A stretch of 64,000 nt of DNA from Rodentibacter caecimuris (GTDB lineage: Bacteria > Pseudomonadota > Gammaproteobacteria > Enterobacterales > Pasteurellaceae), in NCBI RefSeq assembly GCF_001019715.1, contig NZ_BBXJ01000001.1, positions 1,984,001 through 2,048,000 of the forward strand. The letters are read 5' to 3'. Made by a program: the position numbers and the translations under genes. This document shows, piece by piece, positions 33,324 to 43,637 of this stretch. Each line of letters begins with the position of its first letter. Within the stretch, counting starts at the first letter, position 1. The notes under the pieces were generated by a model. It was not told the DNA's origin. It saw only the letters and a list, made by a program, of their open reading frames with translations, and did no database searches.

Positions 33324-33617
33324 ATGGAAGCTCAAAGCCCAATGTCCACATTAGTTATTTTCGTGATTTTCGGTTTAATTTTTTACTTTATGATTTATCG
33401 CCCTCAAGCGAAGCGTAACAAAGAACACAAAAAATTAATGTCTGAATTAGCCAAAGGCACTGAAGTGCTCACTGCCGGCGGTATGATGGGCAAAATCACC
33501 AAAGTAATTGAAGATAATAACAGTGTGGTGATTGCATTAAATGAAACGACGGAAATCACAATCAACCGTAACTATATTGTGACTATTCTTCCAAAAGGTT
33601 CTGTAAAGACTCTTTAA
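33324..33617 (+). CDS. yajC: Sec translocon accessory protein YajC
   Basis: A 97-residue protein with one N-terminal membrane helix (residues about 9-26, LVIFVIFGLIFYFMIYRPQ) and a cytosolic domain with the typical GTEVLTAGGMMGKITKV. It associates with SecDF and YidC. AAGGAAAACATCAA precedes the ATG. The next gene, secD, follows by 24 bases, and the three form one operon. The 290 bases upstream hold only a TATTTT-type -10 near 33278 that I can see. Confidence 0.96.
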   Translation: MEAQSPMSTLVIFVIFGLIFYFMIYRPQAKRNKEHKKLMSELAKGTEVLTAGGMMGKITKVIEDNNSVVIALNETTEITINRNYIVTILPKGSVKTL

Positions 33618-33641
33618 TCCTCCATTCATAAAGGGACAACC

Positions 33642-35492
33642 ATGTTAAATCGTTACCCATTATGGAAGAATCTAATGGTGATCCTCGTGGTCGCCATTGG
33701 TGTTTTATACTCTCTTCCAAATATTTATGGTGAAGATCCCGCTGTGCAAATTTCAGGTACTCGCGGGCAACAAGCCAATACGACTACACTAGGACAAGTT
33801 CAAGAGGTGTTAAAAGCCAATAATCTTTCAACAAAATCGATTGTTCTTGAACAAGGCTCTATTTTAGCCCGTTTCAATAATACGGACGATCAATTACTTG
33901 CTAAGGATAAAATTGCCGAAAAACTCGGTACGAACTATAGCACGGCTTTAAACCTTGCACCGGCAACCCCTACTTGGTTAAGCAGTATCGGAGCAAACCC
34001 TATGAAATGGGGCTTAGATCTACGCGGTGGGGTTCGTTTCTTGATGGAAGTGGATATGAACTCCGCACTGGCAAAACGTCAAGAGCAATTACAGGACACA
34101 TTGCGTAACGATCTTCGTAAAGAAAAAATTCAATACACGGGGATTAAGAATGCCGATCATTTCGGTACAACCATTACGCTTGCCAATCCCGAACAACTCT
34201 CAAAAGCGACCCGTATTATTCGCCAAGCTCACCCAACCTTAGAAGTGAGCGATTCAGGCAACGATACGCTAAATTTATCCCTATCTACGACCGCACTTAA
34301 TGAAGCACGCGATTTAGCGATTGAGCAAAACTTAACAATTTTGCGTAAACGTGTTTCGGAATTAGGCGTAGCAGAAGCAGTAATACAGCGTCAAGGTGCA
34401 GAACGTATCGTTATTGAATTGCCGGGGGTACAGGATACTGCACGTGCGAAAGAGATTCTTGGCGCAACAGCAACTCTTGAATTCCGAATGGTGAATTCTA
34501 CGGTAAATGCAGAAGCGGCAGCTCGCGGTATTATCCCGTCTGATTCAGAAGTGAAATATAACCGTGAAGGTCGTCCCGTTGTCTTGTTAAAACGCCCGTC
34601 TTTAGGCGGTGAACATATCATCAACTCAAGTGCAGCACTCGATCATCAATCTGGAACGCCACAGGTAAGTGTCACTCTAGATAGTGAAGGTGGGGAGCAA
34701 ATGCTTCAACTCACCAAAAAATACTATAAAAAACCAATGGCAACCCTTTATGTTGAATATAAAGACAACGGCAAGAAAGATGAGAACGGTAAAACCATTC
34801 TTGAGAAAAGCGAAGAGGTTATCAACGTAGCCACGATTCAGGCTCGCTTTGGCGCAAACTTTCAAATTACCGGTGTTGGCAGCCTGGCGGAAGCCAATAA
34901 TCTTTCCACTTTATTAAAATCAGGTGCGTTAATCGCTCCGATACAAATTGTGGAAGAGCGCACGATCGGTCCATCACTTGGTGCACAAAATGTTGAGCAA
35001 GGTATGAACGCCAGCTTTTGGGGATTAATCTCTGTTATCGTATTTATGCTTATCTACTATAAGCTTTTCGGTATTATCGCAAGCCTTGCAATGGTTATTA
35101 ATATTGTCTTGTTAGTCGGTTTAATGTCTATTCTTCCGGGGGCAACATTGTCTATGCCGGGGATTGCAGGTATCGTGTTAACCCTTGGGATGTCGGTGGA
35201 TGCCAACGTATTGATCTTTGAGCGAATTAAAGAAGAGATTCGTAACGGACGCCCTATCCAACAGGCTATTAATGAAGGTTACAACGGAGCATTTACCTCT
35301 ATTTTCGATGCAAACCTAACCACTATCTTAACGGCCATTATTCTCTACGCAGTGGGAACCGGCCCGATTCAAGGTTTTGCAATTACCCTTTCACTGGGTG
35401 TGGCAATTTCCATGTTTACCGCTATTACCGGAACTCGCGCTCTGGTAAATGCAATCTATGGTGGTAAACGTGTTGAAAAACTTTCTATTTAA
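33642..35492 (+). CDS. secD: Protein-export membrane protein SecD
   Basis: A 616-residue RND-related protein with six membrane helices, one N-terminal and five after a large periplasmic region. Motifs include WGLDLRGGVRFLMEVD (about residues 123-138) and the D-box region GIVLTLGMSVDANVLIFERIKEE near 510. With SecF it uses the proton gradient to pull exported proteins into the periplasm. Length equals E. coli SecD (615). Confidence 0.97.
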   Translation: MLNRYPLWKNLMVILVVAIGVLYSLPNIYGEDPAVQISGTRGQQANTTTLGQVQEVLKANNLSTKSIVLEQGSILARFNNTDDQLLAKDKIAEKLGTNYSTALNLAPATPTWLSSIGANPMKWGLDLRGGVRFLMEVDMNSALAKRQEQLQDTLRNDLRKEKIQYTGIKNADHFGTTITLANPEQLSKATRIIRQAHPTLEVSDSGNDTLNLSLSTTALNEARDLAIEQNLTILRKRVSELGVAEAVIQRQGAERIVIELPGVQDTARAKEILGATATLEFRMVNSTVNAEAAARGIIPSDSEVKYNREGRPVVLLKRPSLGGEHIINSSAALDHQSGTPQVSVTLDSEGGEQMLQLTKKYYKKPMATLYVEYKDNGKKDENGKTILEKSEEVINVATIQARFGANFQITGVGSLAEANNLSTLLKSGALIAPIQIVEERTIGPSLGAQNVEQGMNASFWGLISVIVFMLIYYKLFGIIASLAMVINIVLLVGLMSILPGATLSMPGIAGIVLTLGMSVDANVLIFERIKEEIRNGRPIQQAINEGYNGAFTSIFDANLTTILTAIILYAVGTGPIQGFAITLSLGVAISMFTAITGTRALVNAIYGGKRVEKLSI

Positions 35493-35503
35493 TTGAGGTG
35501 ACT

Positions 35504-36478
35504 ATGGCACTTTTCGCAAGAGATAAAAACGGACATCTCATCAAAGAAATTAACGGAATTAAACTTCCGTTCCCGTTAGCCGAATTTATGAAAATACGTA
35601 AATGGGGCTACGTTGTTTCAGCACTTTTTATGGCGATTTCAATGTTTTTTATCGTCACAAAGGGCTTTAACTGGGGGTTAGATTTTACCGGCGGTGTAGT
35701 ATTCGATACTCACTTTTCTCAAACGGCAAATCTTGAGCAGATCCGCAACAAACTGAAACAACACGGTATTGAAAGCCCTGTTGTGCAGACTACCGGCTCC
35801 GTTCAGGATGTGATGATTCGCTTACCGGCCTCTGATAATGATTCAGGTATTGGTGATCGGGTAAAATCAATGTTAGTAGAACTCGACTCCGGTATTAAAA
35901 TTAAAAGTATCGAATTCGTTGGACCTAACGTAGGGGAAGAATTGGCACAAGGAGCGGTTTATGCCACTTTAGCCACACTGGCTATGATGCTAATTTATAT
36001 CGGCTCACGTTTTGAATGGCGTTTAGGCTTAGGGGGAATCGCTTCTCTCGCCCACGACGTTGTGATTACTCTTGGTGTATTCTCAGCTTTACAAGTGGAA
36101 ATGGACTTAACTTTCGTAGCGGCAATTCTTTCCGTAGTGGGCTATTCCATCAATGATAGTATCGTCGTGTTTGACCGGGTTCGTGAAAATTTCCGCAAAA
36201 TCAGACGATTGGATACAATTGATATTATTGATATTTCCCTGACCCAAACTTTATCAAGAACAATTATGACTTCTGCAACTACGCTTATTGTCGTTATTGC
36301 ACTGTTCTTCTTCGGCGGCCCGTCTATTCATAACTTCTCCCTCGCATTGCTTGTCGGGATTGGATTCGGTACTTATTCCTCCATCTTTATTGCAATTGCC
36401 ATTGCTTATGATGTCGGATTGAGACGTGAACATATGATTCCGCCAAAAGTAGATAAAGAAGTGGATGAACTCCCTTAA
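35504..36478 (+). CDS. secF: Protein-export membrane protein SecF
   Basis: A 324-residue protein from the ATG at 35504 (GAGGTGACT upstream; a GTG at 35498 is less likely). It has six membrane helices, the N-terminal GLDFTGGVVFDTHF motif and the conserved VVGYSINDSIVVFDRVREN near residue 210. It is translated 11 bases after secD. A terminator made of inverted uptake signals follows the stop. Confidence 0.97.
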   Translation: MALFARDKNGHLIKEINGIKLPFPLAEFMKIRKWGYVVSALFMAISMFFIVTKGFNWGLDFTGGVVFDTHFSQTANLEQIRNKLKQHGIESPVVQTTGSVQDVMIRLPASDNDSGIGDRVKSMLVELDSGIKIKSIEFVGPNVGEELAQGAVYATLATLAMMLIYIGSRFEWRLGLGGIASLAHDVVITLGVFSALQVEMDLTFVAAILSVVGYSINDSIVVFDRVRENFRKIRRLDTIDIIDISLTQTLSRTIMTSATTLIVVIALFFFGGPSIHNFSLALLVGIGFGTYSSIFIAIAIAYDVGLRREHMIPPKVDKEVDELP

Positions 36479-36484
36479 TCAATG

Positions 36485-36514
36485 AAAGTGCGGTCAAAAT
36501 TAACCGCACTTTTT
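36485..36514. terminator. secF terminator from inverted uptake signals
   Basis: AAAGTGCGGT / ACCGCACTTT with five T. Confidence 0.88.
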
Positions 36515-36522
36515 CAAGTAAG

Positions 36523-36633
36523 CGGTATTATGTAGCAGTTACACAAACAAGCTTTTGAAATCATTTAATTTTTACGGACGCCAGTGGCACCCCTACATTT
36601 TCCTTTAAATGGTGCATTCGCTACATAATGCCG
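36523..36633. repeat. Intergenic inverted-repeat element, copy A
   Basis: Ends CGGTATTATGTAGC and GCTACATAATGCCG are inverted copies (one mismatch). Inside are GTTACACAAAC, CCCCTACATTTT and a short GGACGCCAGTGGCACC stem. The same ends and CCTACATTTT occur in copy B at 30361-30516 with a different centre. Confidence 0.7.
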
Positions 36634-36742
36634 TAAATAAGAGGCAGTTATCCTGCCTTTTCTTCTTTCTAAAAGTTAAAATACAAAGAACATACTCTCT
36701 AAAACAGAAAGTTATATGTTGTACAACTTTTACCCTTTTATA

Positions 36743-36774
36743 TAAAAAAATAAGCGGCGATATTCACCGCCGCT
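36743..36774 (-). terminator. glyA terminator
   Basis: On the reverse strand AGCGGCG ... CGCCGCT is followed by TTATTTTTTTATA. Confidence 0.9.
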
Positions 36775-36802
36775 AACACACAATCCGCTTCCTAAATATA
36801 TA

Positions 36803-38068
36803 TTATGCAGGGTAAACAGGAAGACGTTTACAAATTGCTAATACTTTTTCTTTGGTCGCTTCAATAACTTGTTCTTCGTTTTCTTTACCAAGGACATCTA
36901 AAATATCACACATCCAACCGGCTAAATCACGACAATCTTGTTCATTAAAACCACGACGGGTTACTGATGGAGTCCCCACTCGAATACCCGAAGTCACAAA
37001 TGGCTTTTGCGGATCATTTGGTACCGAGTTTTTATTCACGGTGATGTTTGCTTTCCCTAATGCCGCATCGGCAGCTTTACCGGTTAAGCCTTGTTTGATG
37101 AAACTCACCAAGAACAAGTGATTTTCCGTACCGTTTGATACTACATCAAAACCACGTTGTTTAAATACTTCTACCATCGCTTTCGCATTTTTCAATACGT
37201 TGGCTTGATACACTTTGTATTCCGGCTCTAAGGCTTCTTTAAAACATACTGCTTTTGCTGCAATAATGTGAACTAACGGACCGCCCTGATTCGCCGGGAA
37301 TACGGAGGATTGTAATTTTTTATAGATTTCTTCATCACCACAAGAAGAAAGAATTAAACCGCCACGTGGGCCGCCTAGGGTTTTATGGGTCGTTGTAGTC
37401 ACTACGTGGGCGTGCGGTAATGGATTTGGATATAATCCCGCAGCAATTAATCCTGCGACGTGTGCCATATCCACAAATAAATATGCCCCAACTTCATCGG
37501 CAATTTCACGCATCTTCGCCCAATCAACTACCTGAGAGTAAGCAGAGAAACCGGCTACAATCATCTTTGGTTTAGATTCCAATGCTTTTTGGCGCACATC
37601 TTCATAATCAATCAAACCGTCCGCTGTGATACCATAAAGCACCGAATTATAAATTTTACCGGAGAAACTTACTTTTGCACCGTGTGTTAAGTGGCCGCCG
37701 TGCGCTAGATCCATTCCTAAAATAGTATCACCGGCATTAATCAATGCGCCATACACTGCCGCATTGGCTTGAGAGCCGGAGTGCGGTTGAACATTCACAT
37801 AATCGGCACCGAATAACTCTTTTGCACGATCAATAGCGAGTTGTTCCACAATGTCCGCATATTCACAGCCGCCATAATAACGCTTACCCGGATAGCCTTC
37901 AGCATATTTATTGGTAAACTGCGAACCCTGTGCTTCCATCACACGCGGGCTGGCATAGTTTTCAGAAGCGATTAATTCGATATGTTCTTCCTGACGGCGG
38001 TTTTCATCCTGAATCGCTTGCCATAATACCGGATCGTAGTCAGCGATATTCATATTTTTAGTAAACAT
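36803..38068 (-). CDS. glyA: Serine hydroxymethyltransferase
   Basis: A 421-residue PLP enzyme making glycine and 5,10-methylene-THF from serine. The PLP lysine is in [14 protein letters not shown] (about residue 230); other family motifs are [18 protein letters not shown] near 55 and [18 protein letters not shown] near 200. It supplies one-carbon units to FolD and glycine to the purine genes purD/purH downstream. It is followed by its own terminator and has a 145-base gap to the DUF711 gene. Confidence 0.97.
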   Translation of the reverse strand: MFTKNMNIADYDPVLWQAIQDENRRQEEHIELIASENYASPRVMEAQGSQFTNKYAEGYPGKRYYGGCEYADIVEQLAIDRAKELFGADYVNVQPHSGSQANAAVYGALINAGDTILGMDLAHGGHLTHGAKVSFSGKIYNSVLYGITADGLIDYEDVRQKALESKPKMIVAGFSAYSQVVDWAKMREIADEVGAYLFVDMAHVAGLIAAGLYPNPLPHAHVVTTTTHKTLGGPRGGLILSSCGDEEIYKKLQSSVFPANQGGPLVHIIAAKAVCFKEALEPEYKVYQANVLKNAKAMVEVFKQRGFDVVSNGTENHLFLVSFIKQGLTGKAADAALGKANITVNKNSVPNDPQKPFVTSGIRVGTPSVTRRGFNEQDCRDLAGWMCDILDVLGKENEEQVIEATKEKVLAICKRLPVYPA

Positions 38069-38213
38069 TGTGTTCTCCTGTTATGTGATTGCGATCTATA
38101 GTGTAACCGCTTATTGGTTTAAATTTAATTAAAATTTAGTACATATTTTTTCATCTAAGGAATGAAAAAGATTCATAGGAAAAGTGCGGTCATTTTCTCA
38201 ATATTTTCTACTC

Positions 38214-39437
38214 TTAGTATGGAATGTCCAAAATGCGACAATTACAAAGATCATCGCTTTCAAACTCAGATATTTCACCGACAATTTTGTTCGGAATAGG
38301 GAATAAACGCACGGTCAATGGCTTATTTAAACGAAATGCCATCGTCCCTGTATCACGCATAATCGCAGCAATACTTGCTGCACTAGCGTTACCAGCCACA
38401 GGTACCGTATCTAAGCCTATACCGCATACAGCACTATAAGTAAGCAATGAGCGAATATCAAACTGTTCCTGTTGTGTAGCTTGTGCTAAACCGAGATCTT
38501 CCGTTACTGCCAACATTAGACCTGAGAATCCCACCAACGGCACGTTTTGCACAGATTTAAATACTTTGGTTAGTAATGCCGATACTTCAATCGTACCGGC
38601 AGCCCCCAAATATGGTACTCCCATAAGCTCATACAATTCCGTTATAGAAGCACAGTTTTTCGATGGTGCCGCCGAGCTATCAATACCGACAAATTCAAAA
38701 TTGCCGGATAATTTAACCGCACTTAACGTGGTAAGAATTTCATCTACATGATGTTGTAGTGCTTTCAGCATAGACTGATAACAATCGGCATAAAACTGAT
38801 TATGAGAGGATTTTGAAACTGATTTTAACGCAGCGACCAACAAATCCGGTGTTTCCAAACCAATAACAAAACTATTCGGCAAATGGCTCAAATGATAACC
38901 TGCGGGAAAATAGGGAATAAAGGGTTTGCAGTTAAAATTTACAGTAAAATTGAAATTACCTTCAGCACGTGGGGTTATTTGAGCAATACGTTGCACCGCA
39001 CTAACGGATTGCTCAATTAAATGATTATCTAAAATACCATTTTCATCTAACGGTACATTTACGCAAGCATTACATAAATCACCATAATCAGCAATAAGTT
39101 CAGGCAGCAATGCAATTTCGTATACATTGCTTGCGGCGCCAATCGCAAATCGGATACGTACGCCACTTTCATTTAATTTATTGAGTAACCCCGTTAAATA
39201 CTGTAAATCCGCTTTTGCATTGTTCACATCAGTTAAATCTAAATATTCACCGAAAGGATTGGTAATAATCCGAATGGATTGCAAAACATAACCGGATTTT
39301 TGTATCGCCGGCAACAACAAATCGACTTCATGTTTCACTGAACGGAGTGCGGCTTCCCATTGTGTTTTATCCTTACGTAATGTTAAGAAAAAACTAATGG
39401 TACGAATGCGACAGAGTGATTTGTTCTTGTAATCCAT
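38214..39437 (-). CDS. DUF711 (UPF0210) family protein
   Basis: A 407-residue protein of the DUF711 family. Members are often next to an ACT-domain protein in Gram-positives but occur alone here. Sequence features: MDYKNKSLCRIRTISFFLTL at the start, FVGIDSSAAPSKNCASI near residue 254, GFSGLMLAVTEDLGLAQA near 305 and GIGLDTVPVAGNASAASIAAIMRDTGTMA near 345. The DTVPV and glycine-rich stretch could be a ligand site. I know of no firmly assigned reaction. Start at 39437 fits the usual N-terminus. Confidence 0.75.
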   Translation of the reverse strand: MDYKNKSLCRIRTISFFLTLRKDKTQWEAALRSVKHEVDLLLPAIQKSGYVLQSIRIITNPFGEYLDLTDVNNAKADLQYLTGLLNKLNESGVRIRFAIGAASNVYEIALLPELIADYGDLCNACVNVPLDENGILDNHLIEQSVSAVQRIAQITPRAEGNFNFTVNFNCKPFIPYFPAGYHLSHLPNSFVIGLETPDLLVAALKSVSKSSHNQFYADCYQSMLKALQHHVDEILTTLSAVKLSGNFEFVGIDSSAAPSKNCASITELYELMGVPYLGAAGTIEVSALLTKVFKSVQNVPLVGFSGLMLAVTEDLGLAQATQQEQFDIRSLLTYSAVCGIGLDTVPVAGNASAASIAAIMRDTGTMAFRLNKPLTVRLFPIPNKIVGEISEFESDDLCNCRILDIPY

Positions 39438-39495
39438 GTCATTTTCCTATTTAGGTGAATGAAAAAAATTAACGCCAAGTGCGGTTATTTTTCCA

Positions 39496-40785
39496 TTATT
39501 TTTGTGTTTCACGAGCAACCGCACGATAACCAATATCACGACGATAAAAACGACCGTTCCATCGGATTTGTTCTGCTAGTTTCAACGCTTTTTGTTGTGC
39601 TTCAAATACGCTGTCGCCTAAGGCTGTGGCACATAATACGCGACCGCCATTGGTAAGCAATTTCCCCTCTTTGGCTTCTACGCCCGCTAAGAAAACTTTT
39701 TCATTTTCAACCGCACTTTGCGGCAAACCGATAATTTCATCGCCTTTGCGATAATCCCCCGGATAGCCTTCCGCCGCTAATACAATGCCCAATGAAGCTT
39801 TTGGATTCCATTGGGATTGAATTTCATCTAACTTACCCTCACAGGCTTTAAGACAAAGTTCAACTAGATCTGACTCCAAACGCAACATAATTGGTTGGGT
39901 TTCCGGATCACCAAAACGGCAGTTAAATTCGATCACTTTCGGTTGACCGTTCGGCATAATCATCAAACCGGCATATAAGAAACCGGTGTAAACATTACCT
40001 TCCGCCGCCATGCCGTTTACAGTCGGATAAATGACTTCCTGCATAATGCGATCGTGAATCTCAGCTGTAACCACCGGTGCAGGTGAATAAGCGCCCATTC
40101 CCCCTGTATTCAACCCGGTATCGTTCTCACCCACGCGTTTATGATCTTGACTGGTTGCCATCGGTTCAACATTTTTGCCATCCACCATCACAATAAAACT
40201 GGCTTCTTCACCATCTAAAAACTCTTCGATCACCACTCGGCTACCCGCCTCACCAAAGGCATTGCCCGATAACATATCACGTACCGCCTCTTCCGCTTCC
40301 TGTAGTGTCATCGCTACAATCACGCCTTTACCGGCAGCCAAACCATCTGCTTTCACGACAATTGGCGCGCCTTTTTCCTGCAAATATGCTAATGCCGGTT
40401 CTACCTCTGTGAAATTTTGATATTCCGCTGTTGGAATTTTGTGGCGAGCTAAGAAATCTTTAGTAAAAGCTTTCGAACCCTCTAATTGGGCTGCCGCTTG
40501 TGTTGGCCCGAAAATTTTTAATCCTGCCGTACGGAATGCATCCACCACACCGATAACTAACGGAGCTTCAGGCCCAACAATGGTTAAGCCGATTTGATTA
40601 TCTTGCGCGAATTTAACAAGTGCCGGAATATCAGTAACTGCAATATTAACGTTTTCAATGTTGCTTTCCAGTGCCGTTCCTGCGTTGCCGGGTGCGGCAA
40701 AAACTTTTTTGGCTAGTGGAGATTGAGCCGCTTTCCAAGCAAGCGCGTGTTCACGACCGCCGTTTCCGATGATTAAAATATTCAT
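39496..40785 (-). CDS. purD: Phosphoribosylamine-glycine ligase
   Basis: A 429-residue ATP-grasp enzyme, second step of purine synthesis (PRA + glycine + ATP to GAR). Family marks: MNILIIGNGGREHALAWKAAQS, the ATP-binding region PIVVKADGLAAGKGVIVA (about 137-154), and NCRFGDPETQPIMLRLESDL (about 286). In many gamma-proteobacteria purD follows purH directly; here about 550 bases with a large inverted repeat separate them. An uptake-signal copy lies in the first bases after the stop. Confidence 0.97.
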   Translation of the reverse strand: MNILIIGNGGREHALAWKAAQSPLAKKVFAAPGNAGTALESNIENVNIAVTDIPALVKFAQDNQIGLTIVGPEAPLVIGVVDAFRTAGLKIFGPTQAAAQLEGSKAFTKDFLARHKIPTAEYQNFTEVEPALAYLQEKGAPIVVKADGLAAGKGVIVAMTLQEAEEAVRDMLSGNAFGEAGSRVVIEEFLDGEEASFIVMVDGKNVEPMATSQDHKRVGENDTGLNTGGMGAYSPAPVVTAEIHDRIMQEVIYPTVNGMAAEGNVYTGFLYAGLMIMPNGQPKVIEFNCRFGDPETQPIMLRLESDLVELCLKACEGKLDEIQSQWNPKASLGIVLAAEGYPGDYRKGDEIIGLPQSAVENEKVFLAGVEAKEGKLLTNGGRVLCATALGDSVFEAQQKALKLAEQIRWNGRFYRRDIGYRAVARETQK

Positions 40786-40859
40786 GATGATCCTTATAAT
40801 GTTTATGTTGTGGTTGTCAAAAGTGTTTTTTGATTTTATTCGGGTTTCGCCAATGACGA

Positions 40860-41285
40860 CTTACTTTTTCTTTGCTTTGCCAAAGAAAAAGTAAGCAAAA
40901 AGAAAGGCAACCCTGCTTTTCCTTATTTCCTTTGTTTCATTGAATTTGCTTAACGGAAATTTTCTGAACTCGCTATGCTCAAACAGACGAAAATTTCCTA
41001 CAAATTCAACTCCACAAAGGCGGAAAAGAAGGGAACCCGACTTGTTCCTTCTATAAACCTTCAAAGTGCGGTCAGAATTCGTTATATTTTCCATGGAATA
41101 AAACCATTTTAAAATTAACCGCACTTTTACATTAAATGCACTGACAAACTTAGTCCCCATATAAATCGCCTTTGCGAGTTCAGAAAATTGCCGTTAAGAA
41201 AATTGAAACCAAGCAAAGAATAGCGATTTAACTGGGGGTGTGTTTCTTTTGCTTACTTTGCTTTGCACAAGCAAAGAAAAGTAAG
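40860..41285. repeat. Composite palindromic element between purD and purH
   Basis: Two similar hairpins (40860-40895, perfect 15-bp arms; 41252-41285, 14 of 15 paired) share CTTACTTT and mark the outer ends. Inside, a 25-base segment at 40949-40973 recurs inverted at 41174-41198 with one mismatch. The block is therefore a nested inverted repeat about 425 bases long. A reverse ORF of 99 residues falls within it but has no protein character. It looks like a mobile-element relic or a dispersed intergenic repeat. Confidence 0.7.
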
Positions 41286-41337
41286 TCGCCCAATCGGGCG
41301 AAATCCGATTTCAATTAACTAATAAACACGACTATTC

Positions 41338-42936
41338 CTAGTGTCTAAAATGCCTCATCCCCGTCAACACCATCACCATTCCATGCTCGTCCGCCGCATC
41401 AATCACTTCCTGATCACGCATTGAGCCACCCGGATGGATCACGCATTGGATTCCCACTTTCGCCGCGGCATCAATGCCGTCACGGAATGGAAAGAACGCA
41501 TCGGAAGCCATTACACAGCCTGAAACTTCTAACCCTTCGTCCTGCGCTTTAATACCGGCAATTTTAGCGGAATAAACACGGCTCATTTGGCCTGCGCCAA
41601 TGCCGATGGTTTGGTTATTTTTGGCGTAAACGATCGCATTGGATTTCACGAACTTCGCTACTTTCCAACAGAATAATAAATCTTTGAGTTCCTGTTCCGT
41701 CGGTTGACGTTTGCTCACTACTTTTAAATCGTCCAAACCGACCATGCCTAAATCCGCATCTTGTACCAATAAACCGCCATTTACACATTTGAAGTCTAAA
41801 CGCTGAGTACGTTCTTGCCATTCTCCGCATTCAAGCAGTCGGACATTTTTCTTACGTTTTACCACCTCGACAGCTTCCGCTGATACTTTCGGTGCAATAA
41901 TCACTTCCACAAATTGGCGGTCTACAATTTCAGTCGCGGTTTTTTCGTCCAGTTCACGGTTAAAGGCGATGATTCCACCAAAAGCGGAAGTCGGATCGGT
42001 TTGATAAGCACGGTTGTAGGCTTCTAAAATATCTTTTCCTAATGCCACGCCACACGGATTAGCGTGTTTCACGATAACACAAGCGGGCTCATCAAATTCT
42101 TTCACACATTCAAGGGCGGCATCAGTGTCAGCAATATTGTTATAAGAAAGCGCTTTACCTTGTAATTGTGTCGCCGTTGCCACGCTCGCTTCTTTCACGT
42201 TAAGATCCACATAAAACGCCGCATTTTGATGAGCATTTTCACCATAACGCATGGTTTGTTTTCGCACAAAATTCAGATTTAATGTGCGAGGAAATTGACC
42301 GCACTTAGCATTAGTATCTTCTTCCGCCGCCACATGATAAGGTTTAACGAGCTGACCAAAATAGTTTGCAATCATTGAATCGTATTGCGCTGTATGTTCA
42401 AAGGCCTTGATGGCAAGATCAAAGCGGGTTTCCAATGTAAGGCGATTTTGATGTTGATCCATTTCTGCAAGAATGGCATTAAAATCATGATTATTGACAA
42501 TAATCGCTACATCTTTATGATTTTTTGCCGCCGAACGTACCATGGTCGGCCCGCCGATATCAATATTTTCCACGGCATCTTCCAACGTGCAATTGAGTTT
42601 CGCGACAGTTTGTGCAAAGGGATATAAATTGACCACCACCATATCAATGCCTTCAATATCATGCTGTTGCATGATGGCGTCATCCGTTCCACGACGCCCC
42701 AGAATCCCACCATGTACTTTTGGATGCAACGTTTTCACACGACCATCCATCATCTCAGGAAATCCCGTATAGTCAGACACTTCGGTCACAGGCAAACCAT
42801 TTTGTTCTAAGAGTTTTGCCGTGCCGCCGGTAGAAAGCAATTTTACTCCACGTTGAATAAGCCCTTGGGCAAATTCCACAATACCGGTTTTATCTGAAAC
42901 ACTTAACAAAGCCTGACGAATAGGGCGATCTATCAT
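41338..42936 (-). CDS. purH: Bifunctional AICAR formyltransferase/IMP cyclohydrolase
   Basis: A 532-residue enzyme of the last two purine steps. The N-terminal IMP cyclohydrolase domain (1-200) has [17 protein letters not shown] and [18 protein letters not shown]. The C-terminal AICAR formyltransferase domain has [11 protein letters not shown] (about 290) and [15 protein letters not shown] near 475, with [12 protein letters not shown]. It uses 10-formyl-THF from FolD. A PurR operator lies just upstream. Confidence 0.97.
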   Translation of the reverse strand: MIDRPIRQALLSVSDKTGIVEFAQGLIQRGVKLLSTGGTAKLLEQNGLPVTEVSDYTGFPEMMDGRVKTLHPKVHGGILGRRGTDDAIMQQHDIEGIDMVVVNLYPFAQTVAKLNCTLEDAVENIDIGGPTMVRSAAKNHKDVAIIVNNHDFNAILAEMDQHQNRLTLETRFDLAIKAFEHTAQYDSMIANYFGQLVKPYHVAAEEDTNAKCGQFPRTLNLNFVRKQTMRYGENAHQNAAFYVDLNVKEASVATATQLQGKALSYNNIADTDAALECVKEFDEPACVIVKHANPCGVALGKDILEAYNRAYQTDPTSAFGGIIAFNRELDEKTATEIVDRQFVEVIIAPKVSAEAVEVVKRKKNVRLLECGEWQERTQRLDFKCVNGGLLVQDADLGMVGLDDLKVVSKRQPTEQELKDLLFCWKVAKFVKSNAIVYAKNNQTIGIGAGQMSRVYSAKIAGIKAQDEGLEVSGCVMASDAFFPFRDGIDAAAKVGIQCVIHPGGSMRDQEVIDAADEHGMVMVLTGMRHFRH

Positions 42937-42985
42937 TATATTTTCCTTTCATAGATGGGTTAAAAAAATAAGCGCGCAGATTATA

Positions 42986-43001
42986 ACGCAAACGGTTGCG
43001 T
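42986..43001. promoter_or_regulatory. PurR operator upstream of purH
   Basis: ACGCAAACGGTTGCGT is a near-perfect 16-base palindrome matching the PurR box, 50 bases before the purH start. Confidence 0.85.
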
Positions 43002-43121
43002 AAATATAGAAAAGATTCAACAAAAATAAGCGGCAAGTAAAGTGCGGAGAAGTGAAATCGTTTTAAAGAAAGCCCACATTACGTGGGCTATTTGAGAGGT
43101 ATAAAGTGTTAAACCTAAAAG

Positions 43122-43526
43122 TTAGTTTTTCTTAAATTTATTGTCTAATGACAATGCTCCGGCACCTGCAAAAACAAAATAGAAGAAAACAACAGAATAA
43201 AGTAATGCCAGTTCGCCGCCATTTGCAATTGGGAAGAATAAGTTCCCTTTGCCTGCTACGTGCATAAAGAAATAGGCATACGCCATTTGACCGGATAAAA
43301 TAAAGGCTGCGGCTCTGGTAAACAAGCCTAACAACACTAAAATACCGCCGACAATTTCAATCACCCCACCGACAATCATTAATGGGTCGGTAACGGCGCC
43401 ATTGCCACCGGTCATAGAGATTGGAAATTCCCAAAATTTAGCAGTGCCGTGCAAGATAAACATATAAGCAACAACAATGCGTAGTAAGGCTAAAACATAA
43501 GGACGAAATTTTTCAAGATTGTTCAT
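43122..43526 (-). CDS. DoxX family membrane protein
   Basis: A 134-residue protein with four membrane helices: LALLRIVVAYMFILHGTAKFWEF, LMIVGGVIEIVGGILVLLGLFTR, AAAFILSGQMAYAYFFMHV and ALLYSVVFFYFVFAGAGALSLDNKF. These fit the DoxX/YphA fold. The LHGTAKF and GALSLD motifs are typical. The role in heterotrophs is unclear; some members have been tied to redox or thiol stress, and the neighbour dsbD is a thiol-redox gene. That link is only positional. Confidence 0.88.
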   Translation of the reverse strand: MNNLEKFRPYVLALLRIVVAYMFILHGTAKFWEFPISMTGGNGAVTDPLMIVGGVIEIVGGILVLLGLFTRAAAFILSGQMAYAYFFMHVAGKGNLFFPIANGGELALLYSVVFFYFVFAGAGALSLDNKFKKN

Positions 43527-43637
43527 AAAGTTTCCTTGTTAAAAGATAAATTAAAAAGCCTGTAGATCATATCTATTCGCATTTTGTTAAACAAGCGCAA
43601 AGTTTGAAAAAGACTTTTTACTCTACGTCAAAAATAG

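Noticed and set aside
40861-41160. 99-residue reverse ORF between purD and purH
   Set aside because: It is made of inverted-repeat DNA, with Lys/Phe-rich sequence and no recognisable domain or start signal.
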